This document shows, piece by piece, positions 56,399 through 64,000 of a stretch of DNA of 64,000 nt. The position numbers and the translations under genes are program-made. The first letter of the stretch is position 1. Each line of letters opens with the position of its first letter. Source of the stretch: a virus; IMG/VR virus record IMGVR_UViG_3300023199_000127, positions 1 through 64,000 of that record. One strand, 5' to 3'. The notes beneath the pieces are model-generated. The model was not told the origin of the DNA. It was given only the letters and a program-made list of their open reading frames with translations, and ran no database searches.

Positions 56399-58459
56399 AT
56401 GTCCTACGAAACACTCACCTCCAGATCTCCCTCCTTCAAGGGGGATATCACGACCTCCCTGATCGACAGGGTAGAGAACAATCCGTTCCACCCCCTGGCC
56501 GAAACGACCAGATGGCCCCTGAAGTATGACGAGTTCGTCCGCAAGACGAACGAGGCTATGGGGGCGGTCATGGTCTCAGATGAGACGGGCTCTACCGCCG
56601 ACATCCTGACTGGACAGCTCAACGCCTATCACCTACAGCACATCCCGCAGTACGGTGGGACTGTTCAGGTGTCTGACGGTACTCTGGACACGAGCCTCAC
56701 CAACTACCAGCGGGGCATCGTGTACTTCGACACGCTGCCCTCCAGTGACACCTTTGTGTTCACCTATATGGCAGAGCCTGACCGTTACTTCGGTGAGTAT
56801 CTGACGGTTCTACAGGACTCTATACACCAGCTCCAGACATTCCTTGGTGCAGGCACTGAGCAGGGCGAGGGTGTGATGAACGCCAAGCTGGTGATGGGTA
56901 CGCGCAGCGCCGGCATTGCCAGCCGACTGCCGCACTCCATGCCCCTGGATGCTCTTGACGAGGGTCTGCTGGTCCAGTCCGATCCCGGTGGTGCAGGTAA
57001 GACGCACCGCTTTGGCGGTGCTCAGGACTCTCTCGAGCTCCGAGGTCAGCGCCTGGACGTCAAGGGCGACTCCAATGACATCGACATGTTCTTTGGCGCC
57101 AACAGCGGTGATGATGCGTTCTTCGCTGGCCAGGTGGTTATCACCGGCGACGTCACCATTCTTGGTGATCTGAATGTCACTGGAGCACGGGTGATCCAGG
57201 ACGGCACCACTACGGTCAATACCGAAGTGGCTCAGCTGAAGCTTATTGCTGAGTATGAGGCAATCCTCGGTGTCTCCTCCAGCGCCATGACCTACGTGGG
57301 TGGTGGCATGGATGTCACTGGTCGGTTCCGACACATTGGTGCTGGTAACCTGGATGCTCACTTCGATCGCGATATCCAGCTGCGTGACGGCGCTATCCGC
57401 GGTGTCACGCATGAGAGCAAGATCGATGGGATGAACCCGTCGACTGTAGAGAAGTTGCGGCCGTACTATGTGAACTACGATTGGAAGGCAGCTTCCCTCA
57501 ATGCTGGGCCTCGTCAGGGTATTCTGACTGGAGTTGCCACAAACACTGGTCTGGATTTCTTGGATATCACCGGAGGCATTACCGCACTCCGCTCTGCTGA
57601 TCCCCATGATTTCGGCAACAAGTACCAGGCCGGTGATTACTTTGTGACCTTTACCAGCTTCCCCAACTCGGATGCCGAGGTTGGAAAGAGCGTCCCTGTT
57701 ACCGACATGCTCACGGGTAGTGAGCGCATTGAGCTGTCGCGCGCACTGCGCGCTTCCCCCGAGGGTGCTAGCTTCGTGGTCCATCACCGCTACGCTCTGC
57801 CCAACATCATCAGCGATGGTGGTGGGCTGAGTGTGACGATCAATGCATCAACTGCACAAAAGATCGTTGGCAACAGACAGGGTCGCATGAAGGTGCGCGA
57901 GAGCTCCACTTCAGTGCTGAGTCTACCGGATGACAGCACGGCTTACATCTTCATGAAGGTCTCTGATGGTGTTGGAGACATTGAAGAGGATGAGCCCACG
58001 TTCTTCTATCGAGAGGGTAGTCCTCTGACGGGATCGAATCCCGAGGCCTGGGTTGAGTCTGATGAAGACGTACTCATCGGCAAGGTGGTTACTGCTGGTG
58101 GTGCCATCTCCTCCATCACCCACTTCCGGTACAACTATCGGTTCGACTCCGAGTGGCTGAAGGTTGGTGGTGGTTCGCCCATCTCTGATGGCGCACAGTT
58201 CCAGATCGACCATCTGTTTGGCAATGCACTGCGCATGCAGGACGTCTGGCCGTTTTCTGTCTCTGTGACTGACTCTACCGGCGACCTCCCCAATCTCTCT
58301 ACTATCCGTGTGGGGCATCTGACTGTGTCAGCTGCCGCAGCAGCTGTGGGTGAGTTCCAGCTCATCGACATCACTCCGGAACAAGCAACCGTTGATCTGC
58401 CTACTGCTGCCAATATAGGCCTTAGCACCCCGTTCTGGGTGCGCGTGAAGATGGGCTAA
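56399..58459 (+). CDS. Tail fibre-like protein, 686 aa
   Basis: It follows the previous stop directly (TAGATG). After an N-terminal attachment region, residues about 245-275 have GDVTILGDLNVTGARVI, the short repeating strand-and-turn pattern of trimeric fibre shafts. The rest is Gly/Ser/Asp-rich beta. A C-terminal domain (about 560-686) holds WLKVGGGSPISDG. It probably links receptor-binding proteins to the baseplate. The next gene overlaps by TAATG. Confidence 0.6.
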   Translation: MSYETLTSRSPSFKGDITTSLIDRVENNPFHPLAETTRWPLKYDEFVRKTNEAMGAVMVSDETGSTADILTGQLNAYHLQHIPQYGGTVQVSDGTLDTSLTNYQRGIVYFDTLPSSDTFVFTYMAEPDRYFGEYLTVLQDSIHQLQTFLGAGTEQGEGVMNAKLVMGTRSAGIASRLPHSMPLDALDEGLLVQSDPGGAGKTHRFGGAQDSLELRGQRLDVKGDSNDIDMFFGANSGDDAFFAGQVVITGDVTILGDLNVTGARVIQDGTTTVNTEVAQLKLIAEYEAILGVSSSAMTYVGGGMDVTGRFRHIGAGNLDAHFDRDIQLRDGAIRGVTHESKIDGMNPSTVEKLRPYYVNYDWKAASLNAGPRQGILTGVATNTGLDFLDITGGITALRSADPHDFGNKYQAGDYFVTFTSFPNSDAEVGKSVPVTDMLTGSERIELSRALRASPEGASFVVHHRYALPNIISDGGGLSVTINASTAQKIVGNRQGRMKVRESSTSVLSLPDDSTAYIFMKVSDGVGDIEEDEPTFFYREGSPLTGSNPEAWVESDEDVLIGKVVTAGGAISSITHFRYNYRFDSEWLKVGGGSPISDGAQFQIDHLFGNALRMQDVWPFSVSVTDSTGDLPNLSTIRVGHLTVSAAAAAVGEFQLIDITPEQATVDLPTAANIGLSTPFWVRVKMG

Positions 58460-59388
58460 TGATTCCCTACGGTAAAGGATCCCGGACTGACCAGGGCAAC
58501 CTGGGCAATCTGTTGCTGTCGGAGTTCCGTCCGATGTACAACACCTCTTCATCGATTGTCTATGCGTTGAACGAGCCAATGACTAGTCGTGGGGTCAAGA
58601 GTGCCTGGTACGAAGGACCGACAACCCAGTTTGACTGGCATGGGATCTACCTGGCAAATTGCCACAGCGTTGCACCCTTTACGTCAGATAGAAAGATTTC
58701 CGTGGACGTTGGCATTGGGGATGTGGGCTCAGAGACAATGATCCTGGAGTCCATTACGTTTGATTACCCCAGCCACACTCGATGCGGGATTCATATGTAC
58801 ATTCCCCTCTTTGTCCCGAAGGGGGAAACTATTCATTTCCGCATGTGTTACTACGCGGACACTACGTCTGGTGATTGCCATTTCCGTCCCATTGCTAACC
58901 ATGGTTTTATGCGCGGGATTGATGGCCAAAGAATCTTCCGTCGCAGTGAAACGATCGGTATCGACACAGTGGCAGCACCTGTGGAGGGCAATTTGTATGG
59001 AGTCCTCCTCAATCCCTCAACAGCTAATACCTGGACATCTTGGGCAGAGATCGGTACCACTACGTTTGATTGGCATGCTTTCTATCCAATGTGGGGTAGG
59101 GGATTTGATGGTCTGGATCCTAGCTCCAACCCTAGTGCAGGACCGTACAATTTCCTGTATCAGATCGGAATCGGTGGATCTCAGGATGTAATTATTGATA
59201 GTGGGTTTATCGAGATGCCCGACACTGGCACTGGTAGGTCCGACTGGATTAATGGCGACCACAAACAAAACGAGCCTCTGGAGATGTACATTCCCTCTGG
59301 CACTACCTTCTATGCAAGAATGCGTAGTAGTGTGGTTGCTGATGTTGCCTCTAGATCCAAGGATCTCAAGATCGTGGGGTTTGGTTAA
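58459..59388 (+). CDS. Receptor-binding-type protein with two copies of a beta module, 309 aa
   Basis: Two halves share a pattern: TQFDWHGIYLANC...VGIGDVGSETMILESITF...YIPLFVPKGETIHFRM (first) and TTFDWHAFYPMW...IGIGGSQDVIIDSGFIEM...MYIPSGTTFYARM (second). The next gene carries two more copies. The codons are more AT-rich than in the structural genes. Repeated beta modules in the fibre cluster suggest host-surface binding. I do not recognise a named family. Confidence 0.55.
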   Translation: MIPYGKGSRTDQGNLGNLLLSEFRPMYNTSSSIVYALNEPMTSRGVKSAWYEGPTTQFDWHGIYLANCHSVAPFTSDRKISVDVGIGDVGSETMILESITFDYPSHTRCGIHMYIPLFVPKGETIHFRMCYYADTTSGDCHFRPIANHGFMRGIDGQRIFRRSETIGIDTVAAPVEGNLYGVLLNPSTANTWTSWAEIGTTTFDWHAFYPMWGRGFDGLDPSSNPSAGPYNFLYQIGIGGSQDVIIDSGFIEMPDTGTGRSDWINGDHKQNEPLEMYIPSGTTFYARMRSSVVADVASRSKDLKIVGFG

Positions 59389-60314
59389 TGCCTGACTGGA
59401 CTCTATTCGAGCAGCGACACTACGATGCTCTATGTGGCAGTTCCCTAGCAGACTCGCGACCGAGTCTGCTAATGAATAACAATGCCGGTAATTGGGTGGA
59501 AGTCACAGCGGCGGCAAGTCGAGACTACCAGGGCATATGGATCCAGAACCCGGCAGGTAGAGACGCCGGCGGGGGTGCATTCTGGCAGGGTAATTTCTTC
59601 CTTTACCTTGCAGTGGGTGCTGCAGGTTCTGAACAAATCATTATGGACGGGATACCGTTCCATGCGACTGATAACCGTCATGGCGATGGTGGACTGCATT
59701 GGCCATGCTACATTCCTAAGGGCAGCCGCATCGCTGTTAGCTGGATGAGTGCTTCTGGCAATCCTCCGGGCGATACATACATGCAGATATATGGCTACTA
59801 TGGGGGATGGCATGCAGATAAGCCTTGGACACGTCATTTGCGCCTAGGCACTGATTGGAACGATGACCATTTCGGGAATGGAGACCCTACAAGCTACGAC
59901 CACCAACTTGGATCTCTCATTGAGCTCCCGGCTGGGGGGTCTACGGATATTGTTACTGCTGAATGGCAAGAGCTGAATATCTACGCGCCCTTCGATATTA
60001 AGCACATCATCCCTGTTGGTATGCCCTCTCGCAGCACTGTGAATGAGATTGGTGATGGATTGGGTGCGGCGAACAGTGCTAATTTCTACTACTTCGAGAT
60101 TGGGCACGGCGCCGTTGGTTCTGAAGTTGGTGTTACGAGCCAGCTACACAAAACGGTCCACATTGCTAGCTCCTGGAATACAGAAGCTCCCTTTGTGCAT
60201 CCGGGCATGCCGTGCTATATTCCTAGGGGTAGTAGGATTGTGGCCCGGGGCGTGACAAACAACTCCGATGGGTCAGACAATGGAATGAGCGTATTCATGT
60301 ACGCTTTTGGTTAG
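59388..60314 (+). CDS. Paralogue of the previous protein, two copies of the same beta module, 308 aa
   Basis: TAATG start. The halves have YLAVGAAGSEQIIMDGIPF...CYIPKGSRIAVSW and FEIGHGAVGSEVGVTSQL...CYIPRGSRIVARG, matching the module of the preceding gene (GIG..GSE...I and YIP.G). The two genes probably arose by duplication and divergence and may bind different ligands. The codons are relatively AT-rich. Confidence 0.55.
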   Translation: MPDWTLFEQRHYDALCGSSLADSRPSLLMNNNAGNWVEVTAAASRDYQGIWIQNPAGRDAGGGAFWQGNFFLYLAVGAAGSEQIIMDGIPFHATDNRHGDGGLHWPCYIPKGSRIAVSWMSASGNPPGDTYMQIYGYYGGWHADKPWTRHLRLGTDWNDDHFGNGDPTSYDHQLGSLIELPAGGSTDIVTAEWQELNIYAPFDIKHIIPVGMPSRSTVNEIGDGLGAANSANFYYFEIGHGAVGSEVGVTSQLHKTVHIASSWNTEAPFVHPGMPCYIPRGSRIVARGVTNNSDGSDNGMSVFMYAFG

Positions 60315-60323
60315 GAGCAACTG

Positions 60324-60680
60324 ATGGCTACCGAGCATGCACAGGCAACCCTTTCTGCCGACGGCACCGAGCAGAATATTGGAGCTGCCATCTCTACAGC
60401 AGGAACCTTCCTGCTGTACGTGAATCTGGACAACCTTGCCAATGGTGACATCATCGAGCTCCGTGCCAAGGTTAAGCTCACCAGTGGCGGGGACTACATT
60501 ACGTTGTTCAGCCGCAGCTATGCCAATAACCATGGTGACCCGGATGACTCCGAGGTACTCCAAGTCTCTGTGCCCATTACCCATATCCATGGCATGAAGT
60601 TCACGCTTCACCAGGTGGCTGGGTCGAACAGGGATTTCCCCTACCAGATCATCCAGATCGACGCAGCTACGGAGTCGTAA
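60324..60680 (+). CDS. Small beta-rich fibre-associated protein, 118 aa
   Basis: AGGAG lies 5 nt before ATG 60324. The sequence is a series of short strands (GTFLLYVNLDNLANGDIIELR; VKLTSGGDYITLFSR), a pattern found in small tail-spike or decoration pieces. No signal or membrane segment is present. It lies between the two-module genes and the long fibre gene. The function is unknown. Confidence 0.5.
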   Translation: MATEHAQATLSADGTEQNIGAAISTAGTFLLYVNLDNLANGDIIELRAKVKLTSGGDYITLFSRSYANNHGDPDDSEVLQVSVPITHIHGMKFTLHQVAGSNRDFPYQIIQIDAATES

Positions 60681-62780
60681 TTGTCCTACTATCGCTGGTA
60701 TGCCGCATGGGGCCCTAGCCTTCCTCCGCCCACGGAGGAAGTGGTCAGCAGTGAACCCCAGCTAACCACCTTTGACGGTGCTTACGAGCTCACAGAGCCG
60801 TATGGTGCTATCACTGTGAGTGGTGGCTGGGTTCTGCCTGCGCCCAAGATCCCCTCGGTATATGAGTCTGTTAACAAATTCGTTCGCAGTGAAAGCGATA
60901 GGACTTTCCGGTGGCAGGCTGTAGTAAGGCCGGCCAATATCCCGGTGGGTCTGGACTTCCGTGCAGCCTCTAGATATCAGCTGCAGATCACTCCTGATCT
61001 GGGCTACCAGAATCCGGATGAGCTGTTCCAGCCTTATGACATTGGAGCGCGCACTGGTAACTCCCGCCTGTTGATCATTGATGATCTTCAGCCGGGTGTG
61101 GATGTGGTTCAGACTCCGGACCACTTGACCTACACCATCAGTGAGTCGGTTTGGTCCAAGCTGATCAACCCCAGATTCCACCGCTATCTCTGGCGTGTGG
61201 TAGGCCTATCTGATGATGGTGTACCTGGGTTCCCTAGCGACTTCTTTACCTTCGAGGTTCTGACCGGCGTACCCAATGCCTACTGGGCTATTGACGATGT
61301 GCAACCCGCCAACGGCATCACACAGGTGATCACCGGTACGAAGAACTCTCGCGTGTCCTCGATTCAGGTACTGGGTCAGTCGCCGGCTGTTTCGTATCCG
61401 ACCCCCACAACCTGGCGCCTAGAGCTTCCGCTCTCCGGCGCCAAGCAGACCTTCTTCTTGCGCGCTGTGGACGAGGCCGATAATACCTCGGCATACCGTG
61501 CAATCACCATTGAACGTGAGACCGCAACGGCTCGTGACTGGAAGCTGTGGAACTCGCTGGACGAGCTCGGCCAGCTGGTTGCTACTCCTCGTCTCGATGG
61601 TGAATCGAACTCTGATTACCGAACTCGTCTTCTAGACGTTTACAAACACAGGGGCTCCCCGCGGTACCAGGGCCTGCGCAATGCTTTGACGCGCGACCTC
61701 GAACTACTTAGTCTCCAGGCCGATAGGGCTCTAACCATCACCCGCAACCTCCCGCTAGGCCAGGATCAAACCCCGACCCAGGTCGTTCGCATGATGATTG
61801 GACCTATTAAGGTTCATATCTGGGGCGACCAGCTTCGGAAGAAGCTGGAACGCCACATCGTGGATGGCCATACCTGGTCCATTACCCCGCAGTTCCCTAT
61901 AGAGGATGCTGAGCCCATCCTCGAGTGTCCGTTGGGGAGCCCTGTTTCTCCTACCCTGTTCAGTGTGAATAAGGGTCTCAACTCTATCCAGTTCAGAGAC
62001 TCCTCTCTAGCCGGCAAGGAGGTGTATGTCTCCTATCGGTATCGCAAGGAGATCCCCTACCTGGGTATGACTGTGCAGCAGCTGGCAGATGCCATGGAAG
62101 CTATTACGATTGATGGCGTCCAGGTCTTGAATGTGTCCGTGAATGCGGACGCAGCAGCTTCTGCAGCCGCTGGGCTGGACCAGATCCAACCCACGGCAGT
62201 ACTCAATGCTGAGCTTCCCGATGTCACTGGTACTCTGGTGGAGGGAGTGACGGTTCGCTGGTCCCCCATTCGTCTCTATTCCCTGACCGATCAGGAATAC
62301 GAGGAGAACTTCCTTAATGAGTGGGGACATCTGTTCAGCACCAACTACGATGGGTGGGCTGACCAGCTGCGTTCCTTGACCAAGCAGGACTGGGGGCACC
62401 TGGTTGCAGACAAGGCCTTCTTCCAGGACACCGATATCATCAAGGGTGGAGTGGGACTGCGTACCACCATGGATATCGCATATGGGTTCTACAAGAGCTC
62501 CTGTAACTCCACTAAATATGACATCGACCAGTTCATTGCCCTGGGTGGCATTTGTCCCCTGGATGGCTCCAGCTTGATCCTAGTCGGCGTCCCTGATACT
62601 CTTTTGAAGTCTGGCGTCGGGAGCCATGACGACTTGATTGTGCGTATCAAGAGTGTAAGCGGGACCCTTTCTGAGACGCCCGAGGTTCAGACCTCGGTCG
62701 TGCAGCTCCGTAGCGCGGAGCTGACCGACCTTGCTGAATCGCCGGAGGCTGGTCAGGATCTCGCCGTGGAGAACTACTAG
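60681..62780 (+). CDS. Large tail-fibre-network protein with FN3/Ig-like strands, 699 aa
   Basis: Starts with TTG right after the previous TAA; CGGAG lies just upstream and supports this rare start. It is beta-rich, with strand pairs such as FRWQAVVRPANIPVGLDF (about 74-91) and HRYLWRVVGLSDDGVPG (about 167-183) that resemble fibronectin-type folds. A central charged region (DGESNSDYRTRLLDVYKHRG, about 310-329) is followed by more beta structure. It probably connects or displays receptor-binding parts. Its TAG overlaps the next GTG. Confidence 0.5.
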   Translation: MSYYRWYAAWGPSLPPPTEEVVSSEPQLTTFDGAYELTEPYGAITVSGGWVLPAPKIPSVYESVNKFVRSESDRTFRWQAVVRPANIPVGLDFRAASRYQLQITPDLGYQNPDELFQPYDIGARTGNSRLLIIDDLQPGVDVVQTPDHLTYTISESVWSKLINPRFHRYLWRVVGLSDDGVPGFPSDFFTFEVLTGVPNAYWAIDDVQPANGITQVITGTKNSRVSSIQVLGQSPAVSYPTPTTWRLELPLSGAKQTFFLRAVDEADNTSAYRAITIERETATARDWKLWNSLDELGQLVATPRLDGESNSDYRTRLLDVYKHRGSPRYQGLRNALTRDLELLSLQADRALTITRNLPLGQDQTPTQVVRMMIGPIKVHIWGDQLRKKLERHIVDGHTWSITPQFPIEDAEPILECPLGSPVSPTLFSVNKGLNSIQFRDSSLAGKEVYVSYRYRKEIPYLGMTVQQLADAMEAITIDGVQVLNVSVNADAAASAAAGLDQIQPTAVLNAELPDVTGTLVEGVTVRWSPIRLYSLTDQEYEENFLNEWGHLFSTNYDGWADQLRSLTKQDWGHLVADKAFFQDTDIIKGGVGLRTTMDIAYGFYKSSCNSTKYDIDQFIALGGICPLDGSSLILVGVPDTLLKSGVGSHDDLIVRIKSVSGTLSETPEVQTSVVQLRSAELTDLAESPEAGQDLAVENY

Positions 62781-64000
62781 TGGCGGGTCGTGGCCTTTAT
62801 CAAGTCGGACCGAGTCAGGAGTTTACCTCCCTCGGGGCAGCCGTATCCAAGCTCGTTGAAGAGCAGGGACATGGCGCCTTTACCGAAGCCCAGACTATCC
62901 GCGTGGTCGAGTCTGGAATCTATGAGCCTGTTCAGGTTCCGCCTGGCAGCCTGAATCCGATCGCACAGAAGCGCCTGGTGTTTGATACGGCCTCGGGGGT
63001 GGATGCGATCATTTCTGGTCGTGCAGCTCCTGAGCGTTCACACTACGGCTTCAGCCTCTCCAACATTCCCTACGTCAAGATTGATGGGTTTGAGATCCAG
63101 GATGTCCGTAAGGGCATTGTAATGAATAGCTGCTTCCAGGCGCAGGTATACCAGAATCGTATCCAGCGGTGTCTGAACGCTGGTATCTGGATCAACAACT
63201 CTCAGCAGACAATGGTGCTGAACAATGCGCTTGTAGACAACTGGATCGGTCTAAGCTTCACCAGGTCGATCAATGCAGCAGCGTTCTTCAACACGATCTA
63301 CCAGCGACAGGGTCGTACGGTTGGCTGCTTCTTCGATGTCACTTCGGAGCACATAGACTTCTACTCAAACATCGTGCATACAGTGGGTCATCCCTGTGTG
63401 CAGATCTACCGTAAGAATCTGGACAGGCTCCGCAGCAACTACAATGTGCTCTGGGCACCGGGTTCTGATATTGGCCAGATCATCGAGAAGATCGGTGACT
63501 CGGATGTGCTATACGAGCGGCTCCAGGACTACGAGCGCTGGTACAGCACGTTCCAACAGGACTATGCGTCTGTATCCACTGATCCTCAGTTTGTGAACCC
63601 GCAGCCGACGCGTACAGCACCTGCTATCGACGTACGTCTCAGGAAGTTGTCAGTTGCACTGTCTGCAGGTCTCCACCTGGATGCTGCCAACGTCCAGCCC
63701 TGGCCCTCGTGGTCGGAGGATGCTAAGAGTGTTGCCGACACCGATATCGATGGTGTTACTCGTCCTCTGATCACTGAGAAGCGTACTCAGATCGCTGATC
63801 GAGTTGCGATCATCGATCTGATTAACCCTGTGACTGTCGCCGGCGCCTATGCTACTGCAGTGGATGAATCCACGTTCATGGGTGATCCCGTGTTCGTGGG
63901 TGATCGGCCTCCGGCCACTACTAACCTGACCTCCACGCGCCCTGGTGTAATCGAGAGGGCTGCTGACTCCTATGCCAAGCACGTCGAGTGTTGGCATCCT
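62780..64000 (+). CDS. Right-handed beta-helix tail spike/fibre protein (partial, runs off right edge)
   Basis: GTG start in a TAGTG overlap. The frame stays open for 407 codons to the window end. Residues about 80-190 show turn after turn of short strands with Asn ladders and Gly: FEIQDVRKGIVMNSCFQAQ, AGIWINNSQQTMVLNNALV, DNWIGLSF. This is typical of pectate-lyase-like parallel beta-helices used by phage tail spikes to bind or cut surface polysaccharide. Catalytic residues cannot be assigned without the rest of the gene. Confidence 0.7.
   Translation, partial: MAGRGLYQVGPSQEFTSLGAAVSKLVEEQGHGAFTEAQTIRVVESGIYEPVQVPPGSLNPIAQKRLVFDTASGVDAIISGRAAPERSHYGFSLSNIPYVKIDGFEIQDVRKGIVMNSCFQAQVYQNRIQRCLNAGIWINNSQQTMVLNNALVDNWIGLSFTRSINAAAFFNTIYQRQGRTVGCFFDVTSEHIDFYSNIVHTVGHPCVQIYRKNLDRLRSNYNVLWAPGSDIGQIIEKIGDSDVLYERLQDYERWYSTFQQDYASVSTDPQFVNPQPTRTAPAIDVRLRKLSVALSAGLHLDAANVQPWPSWSEDAKSVADTDIDGVTRPLITEKRTQIADRVAIIDLINPVTVAGAYATAVDESTFMGDPVFVGDRPPATTNLTSTRPGVIERAADSYAKHVECWHP

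Overview
The window is a 64 kb piece of the late (virion) region of a large contractile-tailed dsDNA bacteriophage, about 55-57% GC by eye. A tail sheath gene, tail-tube genes, a baseplate J gene, a portal, an HK97-type capsid gene and a terminase large subunit show this directly. Lipoproteins with clear lipoboxes, and one gene with the topology of a single-chain spanin, suggest a host with an outer membrane; the host genus cannot be read from the sequence. Apart from five or so small leftward genes in the first 1.2 kb, everything runs rightward, and most neighbours overlap by one to a few bases (TAATG, TAGTG, TGATG), so translation is probably coupled over long stretches.

Layout. 1-1162: small leftward genes separated by a repeated intergenic motif and a TG microsatellite. 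1163-1419: divergent control region with an extended -10 promoter for the rightward genes. 1420-5481: small genes, membrane proteins and a lipoprotein cluster that may be a lysis cassette, with a poorly coding stretch at 2190-2893. 5459-6205: a phage sigma-70-type factor closed by a strong terminator. 6324-12401: small Cys-rich proteins, then a 905-residue protein with two different nuclease domains and three small Gly/Ala-rich proteins. 12401-25105: head module: a stand-alone intein-like (Hint) gene, terminase large subunit interrupted by a LAGLIDADG intein, a large unknown protein, portal, fused prohead protease and scaffold, a probable decoration protein and the major capsid protein, then a terminator. 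25206-30572: head accessory, decoration and neck proteins. 30603-34417: tail sheath and three tube-like paralogues. 34420-35705: two related tail-assembly-chaperone-like genes. 35705-51702: three giant genes (1495, 1631 and 2204 aa). 51702-54647: baseplate, including the J protein. 54647-64000: tail-fibre, receptor-binding and beta-helix proteins, the last running off the right end.

The most interesting observation is the 1631-residue protein at 40192-45087. It carries, in one chain and in the expected order, a motif like the lysine-bearing double-psi barrel of bacterial RNA polymerase beta and a DxDxD motif whose flanks match the spacing of the beta-prime catalytic loop. It sits where tape-measure or ejected tail proteins normally lie, so it is a candidate virion-delivered, single-chain, multisubunit-type RNA polymerase. 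Other points worth following are the intein-like gene directly upstream of the intein-bearing terminase, the exonuclease plus PD-(D/E)XK fusion, the candidate u-spanin, and TGnTACAAT promoter boxes abutting terminator hairpins after the capsid and tube genes.
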